From JBHBQE01 sp041776485 (GTDB lineage: Bacteria; Bacillota; Clostridia; Lachnospirales; Lachnospiraceae): 64,000 nucleotides of DNA. Position numbers and translations under genes: made by a program. Shown here one piece after another: positions 1 through 9,088 of this stretch. Numbering within the stretch: position 1 is the first letter of the stretch; each line of letters starts with the position of its first letter. The notes beneath the pieces are model-generated. The model searched no databases. It saw only the letters and a list, made by a program, of their open reading frames with translations, and was not told where the DNA came from. The DNA lies in NCBI GenBank assembly GCA_041776485.1, contig JBHBQE010000013.1:1-64000 (forward strand). Direction: 5' to 3'.

Positions 1-78
1 TACAATGAACAAAGAATTAAAGAAAAACTAGGATGGCTAAGTCCAGTGCAATACAGGCTTAGACTCTTGGCTGCATAA
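1..78 (+). pseudogene. IS3-family transposase (OrfB), C-terminal fragment
   Basis: The first 25 codons read in frame to a TAA at 76-78 and end in a segment with the residues RIKEKLGWLSPVQYR, the typical C-terminus of the DDE-type OrfB transposase of IS3/IS150-group elements. Only the end is visible because the window starts inside the gene, so I cannot tell whether the full gene is intact. It is followed by a hairpin and a probable element terminus, so an IS copy ends here, about 60 bp from the stop of the neighbouring transglutaminase-like gene. Confidence 0.8.
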
Positions 79-81
79 AAA

Positions 82-111
82 TAGCGTAACAGCCATATAA
101 ACTGCTACGCT
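82..111 (+). terminator. Hairpin after the IS transposase
   Basis: TAGCGTA at 82-88 pairs with TACGCTA at 105-111; CAG/CTG adds three more pairs after an A.C mismatch, and an A-rich run follows. It sits directly after the transposase stop and probably limits transcription out of the element. There is no clear U tract, so termination is inferred. Confidence 0.4.
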
Positions 112-117
112 AAAAAA

Positions 118-141
118 GTCTAACTTTTGGGGGTCACATCA
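118..141 (+). mobile_element. Right terminal inverted repeat of an IS3/IS150-type element
   Basis: The reverse complement begins TGATGTGACCCCCAAAAG and continues into TTAGAC. This TG..CCCCAAAAAGTTAGAC pattern is the usual terminal inverted repeat of IS150-group elements. It lies 40 bp after the transposase stop, the expected spacing. The partner repeat is outside the window, so the exact border and target duplication cannot be confirmed. Confidence 0.6.
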
Positions 142-201
142 TTATCCTCTCCTTTTCCTTAGCACAAAATATAATATCCATATTGACGGCTAAACTATTT
201 C

Positions 202-2475
202 CTATCTCCCATCTCTGCCCTCTGCGGCTCCATGGGAAATATAATGAATATAATATGCCTTTAAATCTCCTCCATATATATTTCTTAAATCCTCATACCT
301 ATTCATATAATTATTTACATTAAATTCAGGTCTGGCAACACGTCCTTCAGACATACCATATTCTACAAAATGCTGCAGAGTAGCATTTTCATCATTACCA
401 AAGATATTTTTAATATCCGGATTAGCATTTTGATAATAGTTAAAATCATATACCAAGCTATAGTCATAACCCTCTATAGCAGAAATAGCATTTTGTATGC
501 TTGCAGTACCGGTACCCTTCCTTCCCTCACTCTTTCCATAGTTAATATAATGCAGATAATATTGTTCCAGATTATCTCCAAAGGCACCTCGTAAATCTCC
601 ATAGGCAAATCTGTAGGAATTTACATCAAAGTCCTCACTTCCTTGCCTGCCCTCTTTCATTCCATGGGAGATAAAATGTTTTAGAGTGGCAACATCATCA
701 TTTCCAAATGCCTCTCTAATATCCGGATATGCACTTTGATAATATGAGAAATTATATACTGCAGAATAATCCACCCCATACATTGAAGCTAACGGACTGC
801 TTAATTCTATAGCACCGGGACTGCCATTTCGTCCTTCCATTGCGCCATAATTAATATAATGCATATAATATGCCTTAACATCACTACCAAAACAGCTGCG
901 TAAATCAGCATATCTCAGTCTATAGGAATTGACATCAAAACTGTTGTTCCCTCGTCTTCCCTCTGCCATTCCATAATTAATAAAATGTCTTAGGGTAGCA
1001 ATATCATCGTTTCCAAAAGCACTTTTAATGTCAGGATTTGTGTTTTGATAGTATTTAAAATCATACACTTTGCCATATTCTATACCACCATATTCTGTTC
1101 TGCCGGTAATATCCGGTTCTGCCATTACAGTAGCACCATCTCTGCCCTCTTTAATACCAAACAAACAATAGTGCTCATAATATTTAGGTAAATCATCTCC
1201 AAAGACTTTTCTTAAATCATAATAGCGATTCTTATAGTATACGGGATTAAATACGGCAATCGCCTGTCGCCCCTCACTCATTCCATAGCTGATAAAATGC
1301 TCAAACAAACCTTTTGTATCTGTACCGTAAATCCCCTCTAAATCCTCAAAATGAGAGGAATAATAATATGGATTAAATACAGGTGAATAATCCACCCCAT
1401 TGTATACATATGAACCTGTATAAACCGGTGCAGCCCCATAATTGTATGGACATAACGGTCTGTATCTTTGGCTTATACCATCCGGAATATGGTGGGGATA
1501 TGCCATTTGCTGAAAGCTTTCATCCTTTAATAAAAACAAATCATATTTACAAATTGCACCAATATCATCAAAGGTGATATCAAGATTATACCAATAATCC
1601 CCAAGCTGTACCTGATTCCATTCATGATCTAAGCTTGTAACTGTAATACATCTTACTCCTGAAGCCTGACAAAGCATTGCAAGCAGCTCTGAATAGCCTG
1701 CACATACAGCCTTACCTTCAGAAAAAATTTTATGTACTGATTGGTAGGTATATAATAAAGTACTATTATTCAATGCCGCATAATCATATGCAACATTAGC
1801 CGCAACTACTTCATATATTTTCTTAACCTTGTCATAACTATCCCCATTAATCTGAGATAGCCAGGTATTAAGCTTATTATATACATTATTGGTTGCATTT
1901 GCTCTTGTCTGTCCATTTTCATATCCGGGATAAGGCTTCATATAGAACTTGCAAACCCCATTATTTACTGAATATTGAGCATTATTCTCTATAAAATAAA
2001 ACTGCGGATTAGAATTAAGGAAAAACTGATAGGTATATTTTAACTGAGTACCGGTCAAGCCATTGGCAATCACCGCGGATTCCGGGCTTTTATAGTTTAT
2101 ATTTTCAGTACCTGTAAGCCAGGAATCACACTTATTATATAAACCGTCATAGAAGTTCCTCTCCGCTGTACTAAGTCTGTTTCTGTAATAGGACGATGAA
2201 AATTTTTTCCAATAGGCACTGCTGCCGCTGGGAGCTGTACCATAGGAACGCATTCGCATATTTACAGTATCAGTCTCCTTCGGCTCGTCAATTTCCTCTA
2301 TTAAAGGCTCCATATAGCCTGATGTAAAGTTTATTTCATAGGTTTTTGCCTGCGCAGGCTCCATTGCAAAAACAGACTGAAACAGGCTGAATAAAGCTAT
2401 AGCACACAATGCATGTGCTATAGCCCTTTTTATAAACTTACATCCTACCCCTGCCTTAACATATACTAAAAGCAT
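202..2475 (-). CDS. Secreted transglutaminase-like protein with eight YPDL/EGR repeats
   Basis: A 757-residue exported protein. A signal peptide (basic start, hydrophobic stretch about residues 20-37, cut near VFA-ME) is followed by a transglutaminase/protease-like domain at about 200-305. Its triad can be read as Cys258 (GKAVCAGYS), His284 (LDHEWN) and Asp299 (WYNLDI). From about 345 to the end there are eight 38-42 residue repeats in four A/B pairs, each of the form YxxxYxDLxxxFGxD...HYxxYGxxEGR, separated by GVDYSxVY linkers. The domain may crosslink, cleave or deamidate a wall-associated protein; the substrate is unknown. The gene starts 19 bp after the amidase stop and has a GGGAG site 6 nt before ATG, so the pair forms an operon. 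Confidence 0.85.
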   Translation of the reverse strand: MLLVYVKAGVGCKFIKRAIAHALCAIALFSLFQSVFAMEPAQAKTYEINFTSGYMEPLIEEIDEPKETDTVNMRMRSYGTAPSGSSAYWKKFSSSYYRNRLSTAERNFYDGLYNKCDSWLTGTENINYKSPESAVIANGLTGTQLKYTYQFFLNSNPQFYFIENNAQYSVNNGVCKFYMKPYPGYENGQTRANATNNVYNKLNTWLSQINGDSYDKVKKIYEVVAANVAYDYAALNNSTLLYTYQSVHKIFSEGKAVCAGYSELLAMLCQASGVRCITVTSLDHEWNQVQLGDYWYNLDITFDDIGAICKYDLFLLKDESFQQMAYPHHIPDGISQRYRPLCPYNYGAAPVYTGSYVYNGVDYSPVFNPYYYSSHFEDLEGIYGTDTKGLFEHFISYGMSEGRQAIAVFNPVYYKNRYYDLRKVFGDDLPKYYEHYCLFGIKEGRDGATVMAEPDITGRTEYGGIEYGKVYDFKYYQNTNPDIKSAFGNDDIATLRHFINYGMAEGRRGNNSFDVNSYRLRYADLRSCFGSDVKAYYMHYINYGAMEGRNGSPGAIELSSPLASMYGVDYSAVYNFSYYQSAYPDIREAFGNDDVATLKHFISHGMKEGRQGSEDFDVNSYRFAYGDLRGAFGDNLEQYYLHYINYGKSEGRKGTGTASIQNAISAIEGYDYSLVYDFNYYQNANPDIKNIFGNDENATLQHFVEYGMSEGRVARPEFNVNNYMNRYEDLRNIYGGDLKAYYIHYISHGAAEGRDGR

Positions 2476-2494
2476 GTATTTCTCCCGGATTAAA

Positions 2495-5400
2495 TTATCT
2501 AATAAGGTTGTTAATAACTTTCATAAGGGAATTTGCATAGGTTGTACTCATTGCCCAAGTCCCCTGAAGTGACTGAACATCCTTTGCCTTCCCTGCAATT
2601 CCCGGAAAGTGTCTTGGATCCAGCAGCGGATGATAATAATATCCATTGGGATACACATATCCCGCATAAAGCTTTAAATGCTGTACGTGGGCAATCATCC
2701 CCTGATCAGTTGTAGCAAAGGAATTACCGGGATTCCCGCCGCCTGTAGCTCCGATTCCTGCAAAATTGTACTGATGAGGCTGAACATCTCCGCCATACTT
2801 AAGATATCCTGTTTCTAAACACATCTGCCCAAAGGCAACCTCCGCACGAATCCCTTCCATTTGGCATATATTATAGTAATTCTGACAAAATTGCTCTAAA
2901 GACATCTGGTATAAAGCTGAGTTAAAAGCTCCATTTCTTGAACCTAATACACTCACCATTTTTGCAACGGTAGTTGCTGAAGTACCCATAATTGCATATC
3001 CACTTGGTGAAACCGGCGTAGTGTCCTCCACATAAGCTGCACCATAAGGTGCTTTTCTTCCCTCCTTATGTCCATAATTCATATAATGATAATAATAGGC
3101 CTTAAGGTTTGATCCATAAACCCTTCTTAAATCCGGATACTGATTATAATAACTATTTACATAAAAGGCATTATCCCCTGTTCTGCCTTCACTCATGCCA
3201 AAATTTACAAAATGTCTTAACAGTCCCCACTCATCAGTACCGAATACATCTCTTAAGTCAGCATAATTATTGCGATATATATCATAATCATATACCTTTG
3301 AATAATCCACTCCATCTAACGTACTTACATTACCATTACGAACCGTAACACCTGAAGTTATACGTCCCTCATTTCTGCCGAAATTGATATAATGGATGAA
3401 ATATGGTCTAAAGTCAGTTGCATAGGCATTTCTAAGATCTACATATTGGTTATAATAGCTCCTGATATCAAAGGAGTTATTACCCATTCTGCCCTCACTC
3501 ATACCGTGATTGATAAAATGCGCCATGGCACCATTTTCATCTAAGCTGAATATTGCCCTTAAATCCCCATATCTGTCTAAATATTCATTAAAATTATATA
3601 CTGCCGCGTAATTGATACCATTATATACAGTATTCGCTCCCTGCATTCGGGTCACACCGGTAGCAATTCTACCCTCCTTATATCCATAATTCATATAATG
3701 GTAGTAGTAGCTTCTAAAATCATTTCCAAATACTCTCCTTAAATCCGGATGAGCAAAATAATAACTCCTAACATCAAAGTTTGCAATTGCCTGTCTGCCC
3801 TCTTTCATTCCGTAATTAACAAAATGCTCTAACGTAGCAAACTCATCTCCGCCAAAGGCATTCTGAATGTCCGGATTGTTAGCTAAATAATATTTCAGAT
3901 CATATACTTTACTGTAATCTACACCATTTAATGCGGTAACCGGAGTTGATACCTCGGCAATAGGCGTAGCAGCATCTCTGCCCTCTTTATATCCAGATTG
4001 GATATAATGTCTATAGTAGCTAACCCAGTCATTGCGGAATACTGCCCTTAAATCTTCATATCTTCTATAATAATAGTTTACATTAAATCCCGGCGTAGCC
4101 TGGCGTCTTTCTCTCATACCATATTGAATAAAATGATTAAGCAATGCCACTGCATTACTATCATTTTCTTTGGCAGGCTTAGCAAAAATCTTCTGTAAAT
4201 CCGAATAGTTATTCCAATAATAAATCGCATTAAATACCGGCTCATAATCCTTTATTTGAGATCCCTTTGTTAAGTTATAGGTTTTTGCTATACCAATAGC
4301 GTCTGCTATTGCAAGATTGTGCAGCTTATTATCATCATTGATAAATGTAGTAAAATCAGCAACATTGTCCATAAAAGCATGCTCAACTATTATTCCTGCT
4401 ATACCTCTGTTTTTGCAATGTCTGATAACTGCATAATAGTCTGAACCATTCGAGGCAGTCCTTACCTTAATTCCTCTGTTCTTAAGTCCCAGAGCCACCA
4501 GCTCATTCAGTATATTCTGAGCAGCTGCGGCTCCTATATCAGATAAGTCCGGTCTGGCATTTCGATTTGGATACCAAACCTCGGCACCTCTGGCATTTCC
4601 CTTGCCTGTGGAATTAAAGTGCAATGAAACAAACAAATCAGAACCCACATTGGCTGCATAGACAGCTCTTTGCTCCAGACAATTTGCCAGACTTCCGCCA
4701 AAGGGGCAAGCTGCGGTATGCCTTGTCATATATACCTTAACCCCATTATACTGTTCAAGCTCATGCTTTAACCACTGAGCAGTTCTAAGGGTAATATTGG
4801 CTTCGCTCTCTCCGTTGGCACTTGCACCTCCATGGGCGCTGCAGTGTCCCGGGTCGAGTGTAATGATTAAATCACCATTGGCAGCACGCTTTTTTACGCC
4901 ACCGATATTTGCATTTTCTATAGCATCCTCAATAGAGGTTTCATTTACCACATTACCATTTTCGTCGGTAACTACCACATCTCCCTGAGGCATATCCTCC
5001 TGCTTTTGTAAATAATCATCCGGGTTATTATTTACGTCTGTATCCACACCAAAGCGATAGTCTCCCTCTGTCAGATTAATCTCATAACTTTTATCGCCAA
5101 TATTGAAATTAAGTGCAAAAAGTCGATACACACCCTGACTAAATTCACTGTAATCACAATTAAATGCTAAAGCACCGGGAATATTGACTGAAACAGAAAA
5201 CTCTAAAATTTCATTACTCCCCTCCTTCAATACAGTTAAAACTGCATTTTCTGTCTGTACCCCCTCTTCAATACCAATTGCAATCACCTGGGTCATCCCA
5301 ATACTAAGCGCAGGCTCATCTATAACAATATATCTTACACTATCAATCCCCTGTATTATTTTAGCAGACTCTCCAGAATTACTCTGAGTAGTATTTGCAC

Positions 5401-5662
5401 TATTTTCCTCATCACTGTTAAGGCTCAAATCAGCCTCCTGAGTATTGGTATTTCCTTCTATACTGTTGTCTATAGGTAAATTAGATTCTATATTTTCTGC
5501 GTTTTCTCCGCCAGTAGCTGCAGTATCCCCTGTCTGAGACATTGTTTCTGTATTTCCTGTGTTAAGCTCACCGGCAAATACACTTACATCCTGAAAAGCT
5601 ATACCAAACATAATAGCAAATGATAATACCAAACTTAACAATCTTTTATTTTTCACCTTCAA
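2495..5662 (-). CDS. Modular autolysin: Amidase_3, eight repeats, glucosaminidase
   Basis: A secreted peptidoglycan hydrolase of about 1055 residues. After a signal peptide and an acidic Ser/Thr/Asn-rich linker comes an N-acetylmuramoyl-L-alanine amidase domain. Counting from an upstream in-frame ATG at 5692, it spans about 274-475, with zinc ligands His283, Glu297 and His358 and catalytic Glu437 (VEHAF). Residues 486-870 hold the same four A/B repeat pairs as the next gene, and the C-terminus (about 905-1065) is a glucosaminidase-type domain (QMCLETGYLKYGG). The start is set to TTG at 5662 because GGAGG (5673-5677) lies 10 nt upstream, whereas the ATG at 5692 lies upstream of that site and lacks one. 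It follows the ackA-hbd terminator. Confidence 0.88.
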   Translation of the reverse strand: MKVKNKRLLSLVLSFAIMFGIAFQDVSVFAGELNTGNTETMSQTGDTAATGGENAENIESNLPIDNSIEGNTNTQEADLSLNSDEENSANTTQSNSGESAKIIQGIDSVRYIVIDEPALSIGMTQVIAIGIEEGVQTENAVLTVLKEGSNEILEFSVSVNIPGALAFNCDYSEFSQGVYRLFALNFNIGDKSYEINLTEGDYRFGVDTDVNNNPDDYLQKQEDMPQGDVVVTDENGNVVNETSIEDAIENANIGGVKKRAANGDLIITLDPGHCSAHGGASANGESEANITLRTAQWLKHELEQYNGVKVYMTRHTAACPFGGSLANCLEQRAVYAANVGSDLFVSLHFNSTGKGNARGAEVWYPNRNARPDLSDIGAAAAQNILNELVALGLKNRGIKVRTASNGSDYYAVIRHCKNRGIAGIIVEHAFMDNVADFTTFINDDNKLHNLAIADAIGIAKTYNLTKGSQIKDYEPVFNAIYYWNNYSDLQKIFAKPAKENDSNAVALLNHFIQYGMRERRQATPGFNVNYYYRRYEDLRAVFRNDWVSYYRHYIQSGYKEGRDAATPIAEVSTPVTALNGVDYSKVYDLKYYLANNPDIQNAFGGDEFATLEHFVNYGMKEGRQAIANFDVRSYYFAHPDLRRVFGNDFRSYYYHYMNYGYKEGRIATGVTRMQGANTVYNGINYAAVYNFNEYLDRYGDLRAIFSLDENGAMAHFINHGMSEGRMGNNSFDIRSYYNQYVDLRNAYATDFRPYFIHYINFGRNEGRITSGVTVRNGNVSTLDGVDYSKVYDYDIYRNNYADLRDVFGTDEWGLLRHFVNFGMSEGRTGDNAFYVNSYYNQYPDLRRVYGSNLKAYYYHYMNYGHKEGRKAPYGAAYVEDTTPVSPSGYAIMGTSATTVAKMVSVLGSRNGAFNSALYQMSLEQFCQNYYNICQMEGIRAEVAFGQMCLETGYLKYGGDVQPHQYNFAGIGATGGGNPGNSFATTDQGMIAHVQHLKLYAGYVYPNGYYYHPLLDPRHFPGIAGKAKDVQSLQGTWAMSTTYANSLMKVINNLIR

Positions 5663-5700
5663 AATCAGATTTCCTCCATAATCAAAATACATAAATGCGA

Positions 5701-5739
5701 TTTAATAATAACACAGGCGGGCTTAAATGAGCCCGCCTG
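5701..5739 (-). terminator. Rho-independent terminator after hbd
   Basis: On the minus strand CAGGCGGGCT (5739-5730) pairs perfectly with AGCCCGCCTG (5723-5714) around a 6-nt loop, followed by a T-rich tail TGTTATTATT. It lies 9 bp after the hbd stop and separates ackA-hbd from the amidase operon. Confidence 0.85.
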
Positions 5740-5747
5740 CAGACGTA

Positions 5748-6581
5748 TTAGTTGTACTTGAAAAAGCCCTCTCCGCTCTTTCTTCCCAGCTTTCCAGCCC
5801 TTACCATTTTCTTTAAAAGATAGTGAGGGCGATATTTAGGATCACCTGTTTCACCATATAATACATTCATTATCTCAAGGCAAACATCAAGACCTACCAA
5901 ATCACCCAAAGCAAGAGGTCCTATAGGATGATTTGCACCAAGCTTCATAGCCGTATCAATATCCTCGGCAGTAGCAAGACCATCTGCAAGAATTGATATT
6001 GCCTCGTTTACAAGCGGAATAAGTATGCGATTTACCACAAATCCGGGACCATCCTGTACCATTACACAGGTTTTTCCGATTTCTTCACACTTTTTAACAA
6101 TCGCATCTGTCATATCATTAGGAGTGTTAAGACCGGGAATTACCTCTATCAGCTTCATAAGAGGGGCAGGATTAAAGAAATGCATGCCTATTATAGGACG
6201 ATCAATAAGCCCCATAATCTCTGTTATTGAAAGAGATGAGGTATTAGTTGCAAACATAGCTTCATCCTTGCAGATAGCCTTTAACTTGCTAAACACCTCA
6301 AGCTTTTTAGGAAGCTCCTCAACCGCCGACTCAATAACAAGGTCTGCATCCTTTGCTAAATCCAACGGGCCAAAGGTAACTCTGCCACATATTTCATCAC
6401 ATTTTGCCTGTTCCATTTTACCCTTATCCACTAAACGCTGAATGGATTTATTAAACTTTTCTGTTTTAGGTGCCGGATCACTGCCTGTAACTATACACAT
6501 AGCCACCGTGTCTCCCGCCTGAGCAAACACCTGTCCGATACCCATGCCCATTGTTCCTGTTCCAACAACTGCAACTTTCAT
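5748..6581 (-). CDS. hbd: 3-hydroxybutyryl-CoA dehydrogenase
   Basis: A 277-residue cytosolic NAD(P)H-dependent enzyme reducing acetoacetyl-CoA to (S)-3-hydroxybutyryl-CoA, a step of the clostridial butyrate pathway. The Rossmann motif VGTGTMGMGIG opens the protein. The dehydrogenase signature HFFNPAPLMKLIEVI and the C-terminal GLDVCLEIMNVLY helices match the family at normal length. It starts 21 bp after the ackA stop and ends at a strong terminator, so ackA-hbd is one transcript. The usual partners (thl, crt, bcd-etf) are not in the window. Confidence 0.93.
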   Translation of the reverse strand: MKVAVVGTGTMGMGIGQVFAQAGDTVAMCIVTGSDPAPKTEKFNKSIQRLVDKGKMEQAKCDEICGRVTFGPLDLAKDADLVIESAVEELPKKLEVFSKLKAICKDEAMFATNTSSLSITEIMGLIDRPIIGMHFFNPAPLMKLIEVIPGLNTPNDMTDAIVKKCEEIGKTCVMVQDGPGFVVNRILIPLVNEAISILADGLATAEDIDTAMKLGANHPIGPLALGDLVGLDVCLEIMNVLYGETGDPKYRPHYLLKKMVRAGKLGRKSGEGFFKYN

Positions 6582-6602
6582 CTTAATGTCCTTTCTGTAA
6601 TC

Positions 6603-7796
6603 TTATTTTTTAATTAATGCTACTGTTTCTCTTGCTATTGCCAATTCCTCATTTGTCGGAATTATATAAACTCCCACTTTTGAGTTCGCCGTAGACAGCA
6701 TGATCTCTTCTCCTCTGGTGGAATTTGCCTCTTTATTAATATCAATTCCTAAATATCCAAAATATTCGCAAATCTTTTCTCTAACCACATCATCATTTTC
6801 ACCTATGCCTGCGGTAAAGGCTATATAGTCCACTCCATTCATGGCTGCCACATAGGAACCAACATACTTGGCTACACGATATGCAAACATATCCACTGCT
6901 AAAGCGCATTTATTGTCCCCATCCTTTGCACCTATATCCAAGTCTCTGAAATCTGACTTGCCACAGCTGATTCCATATACTCCGGACTCCTTGTTTAAAA
7001 TATTAAGAAGCTGGTCTAAGGTCAGGTTTTCCTTATGGGCAATAAATTCCAAAGCTCCCGGATCAATGTCCCCGGACCTTGTGCCCATTACCAATCCCTC
7101 TAATGGGGTAAGACCCATAGATGTATCCACGCTTTTACCGTTTAATATTGCAGTTACAGAGGCACCATTTCCAAGATGGCAAACTATGATCTTGGAATTG
7201 TTTATATCCTTACCTGTAATCTCACATAGCCTTTTGGCTACGAAGGAATGGCTTGTTCCATGAAAACCATATCGGCGTATTTTATAATTTTCATAATACT
7301 TATAGGGTATCGCATACATATATGCCTTTGGAGGCATAGTTTGATGAAATGCCGTATCAAACACCCCCACCATTGGAACACCCGGCATAAGCTCTCTGCA
7401 AGCATTTATGCCTATTATGTTGGCAGGATTATGCAGAGGTGCTAATTCGTTACACTCCTCAACTGCCTTTATCATTTCGTCGTCAATAACTGCGCTCTTG
7501 GTAAATTTCTCGCCGCCATGAACTATTCTATGCCCGACAGCGTCAATATCAGATAACGTCTTCAGAGCACCGGTTTTTTCATTTGTAAGCGCCTCTAACA
7601 CATATCTGATGGCTTCCTTATGAGTCGGCATGGGCGGATTCGACTTTTCCTTTTCTCCACCTGCCTTTTGATAGGTCAAGGCACCGTCGATACCTATCCT
7701 TTCACAAAGCCCCTTAGCTAAAACCTCCCCTGTTTCAGCATTAATCACCTGATATTTCAGTGATGAGCTTCCACAATTTACAATAAAAATATTCAT
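6603..7796 (-). CDS. ackA: Acetate kinase
   Basis: Converts acetyl phosphate and ADP to acetate and ATP, the substrate-level phosphorylation step of fermentation. The 397-residue protein begins MNIFIVNCGSSSLKYQ, the family N-terminal phosphate-binding motif, and contains the HGGEKF, GFHGTSH and GGIGEN-like (FTAGIGEN) motifs. The start is ATG at 7796, with AAGGAG 7 nt upstream; an ATG 27 nt further up has no such site. A -35/-10 pair lies just upstream. The usual neighbour pta is absent here; hbd follows instead. Confidence 0.95.
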   Translation of the reverse strand: MNIFIVNCGSSSLKYQVINAETGEVLAKGLCERIGIDGALTYQKAGGEKEKSNPPMPTHKEAIRYVLEALTNEKTGALKTLSDIDAVGHRIVHGGEKFTKSAVIDDEMIKAVEECNELAPLHNPANIIGINACRELMPGVPMVGVFDTAFHQTMPPKAYMYAIPYKYYENYKIRRYGFHGTSHSFVAKRLCEITGKDINNSKIIVCHLGNGASVTAILNGKSVDTSMGLTPLEGLVMGTRSGDIDPGALEFIAHKENLTLDQLLNILNKESGVYGISCGKSDFRDLDIGAKDGDNKCALAVDMFAYRVAKYVGSYVAAMNGVDYIAFTAGIGENDDVVREKICEYFGYLGIDINKEANSTRGEEIMLSTANSKVGVYIIPTNEELAIARETVALIKK

Positions 7797-7832
7797 AGCA
7801 CATCTCCTTAATAGTGTTAACATTTCTTTATT

Positions 7833-7861
7833 ATTCTACCACTATATATATGCTTTAACAA
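7833..7861 (-). promoter_or_regulatory. Predicted sigma-A promoter of ackA-hbd
   Basis: Reading the minus strand, TTGTTA (7861-7856) is separated by exactly 17 nt from TAGAAT (7838-7833), about 37 nt before the ackA ATG. No other promoter-like pair is evident in this gap. Confidence 0.6.
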
Positions 7862-7924
7862 GGAAATATTAACCAAAAAGCACTAATACTTCTACAATTA
7901 CTCATGATTTTTTAAATATTTCAG

Positions 7925-7959
7925 AAATAAAAAAACATAACCGGCAAGCGCCGATTATG
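7925..7959 (-). terminator. Rho-independent terminator after rpmF
   Basis: CATAATCGGC (7959-7950) pairs with GCCGGTTATG (7945-7936) as ten pairs including one U-G wobble, closed by a GCTT tetraloop and followed by a run of seven T. It ends the long minus-strand gene run that reaches rpmF. Confidence 0.85.
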
Positions 7960-7991
7960 CGAAAATATACTAAAGCAGAAATCTACCTGAC

Positions 7992-8171
7992 CTAAGCCTT
8001 GGAAACTATCTCTCTCTTATTATAAGAGCCGCAAGCCTTGCAAACTCTATGGGGCATCATAAGCTCACCACAGCGAGAGCACTTTACTAAAGTAGGGCTA
8101 ACCATCTTCCAATTAGCTCTTCTCTTATCACGTCTTCCCTTGGAAGATTTATTTTTAGGACATATAGACAT
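7992..8171 (-). CDS. rpmF: 50S ribosomal protein L32
   Basis: A 59-residue ribosomal protein. It opens MSICPKNKSSKGRRDKRRAN, the strongly conserved L32 basic N-terminus. It carries two cysteine pairs (CSRC and CKAC) forming the zinc ribbon of the zinc-dependent version, and ends in NKREIVSKA. GGAGG lies 7 nt before the ATG. It begins 32 bp after the lgt stop and is followed by a terminator. The common neighbour yceD/DUF177 is not present. Confidence 0.95.
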   Translation of the reverse strand: MSICPKNKSSKGRRDKRRANWKMVSPTLVKCSRCGELMMPHRVCKACGSYNKREIVSKA

Positions 8172-8203
8172 ATCGCACCTCCGATAAATTAATCAAAAAC
8201 AGC

Positions 8204-9088
8204 TCATTCAGTATATACTTTGCGTTTTCTTTTGTCAATATAGATTTTCAGGAAAATATACAGAGCAATAATAATGCATATTAAAGACACCACCATGGAT
8301 ATGGGGATATTAGTATTCATAATTAAAAGCTGGTCTGTTCTCAATCTTTCTATTAGGAAACGGCCTATCCCATAACAAAACAGATATGCAGCAAGAACCC
8401 TTCCATCCCCAACCGCCTTTTTACCTATCAGAATCAAAAGCACCAATACTCCGATATTCCAAAGGGACTCATATAAAAATGTGGGATGTACAAAAATAAA
8501 TTCTATACCGGAAATTTCCTGAGAGTTTTTAACCATTTCCTCTGTTATATCAAGGCTGCTTCTTACAGATGTGATGGGAAGACCCATTCTAAGAAAATTA
8601 TCTGAATATTCTCCAAAGGCCTCCCTGTTAAAGAAATTGCCGAATCTTCCAAATATCTGCCCTATAGCAACACCCGGAAACATAATATCACAAGCCTTTG
8701 TCATAGAAAGATGATTTTTCCTGGTATAGATATATACTAAAACAGAGCCTCCGATTATCCCCCCATATATTGCCAACCCTCCTGCCCTTAAGTTTAATAT
8801 GGAAAAAATATTGTCTTTATATAAATCCCAGGAAAATACCACATAATAAAGTCTTGCCCCCATTATTCCGGCTATAATGCTTAAAATAGTCAAATTATAG
8901 TATCTGTCACTATCCTCTCCATAATGCTTGGCGTTCCATGAAATGAAAAGACTGGCACACAACATACCAAAGGCAATTACAATACCGTAAAAAGCAATAT
9001 GAAATCCAAAGACTTCAAATCCGCTTTTCACATTTTTAAACACTATATTCAATCCCGGGAATATTATTGAAGATTCACTCATCGCCAT
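8204..9088 (-). CDS. lgt: Prolipoprotein diacylglyceryl transferase
   Basis: A 294-residue multi-pass membrane enzyme. It transfers diacylglyceryl from phosphatidylglycerol to the lipobox cysteine of prolipoproteins, the first step of lipoprotein maturation. The Lgt signature GRFGNFFNREAFG, the HPTFLYESLWN segment and the C-terminal GRFLIERLRTDQ motif are all present. About seven hydrophobic segments can be seen. The start overlaps the PilZ gene by 14 bp, so translation is probably coupled. One substrate in this window is the lipobox protein at 55585-56802. Confidence 0.95.
   Translation of the reverse strand: MAMSESSIIFPGLNIVFKNVKSGFEVFGFHIAFYGIVIAFGMLCASLFISWNAKHYGEDSDRYYNLTILSIIAGIMGARLYYVVFSWDLYKDNIFSILNLRAGGLAIYGGIIGGSVLVYIYTRKNHLSMTKACDIMFPGVAIGQIFGRFGNFFNREAFGEYSDNFLRMGLPITSVRSSLDITEEMVKNSQEISGIEFIFVHPTFLYESLWNIGVLVLLILIGKKAVGDGRVLAAYLFCYGIGRFLIERLRTDQLLIMNTNIPISMVVSLICIIIALYIFLKIYIDKRKRKVYTE

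Noticed and set aside
202..5692. CRISPR-like repetition in the two repeat-protein genes
   Set aside because: The repeats are protein-level, about 120 bp per unit and divergent in DNA; there are no spacers.
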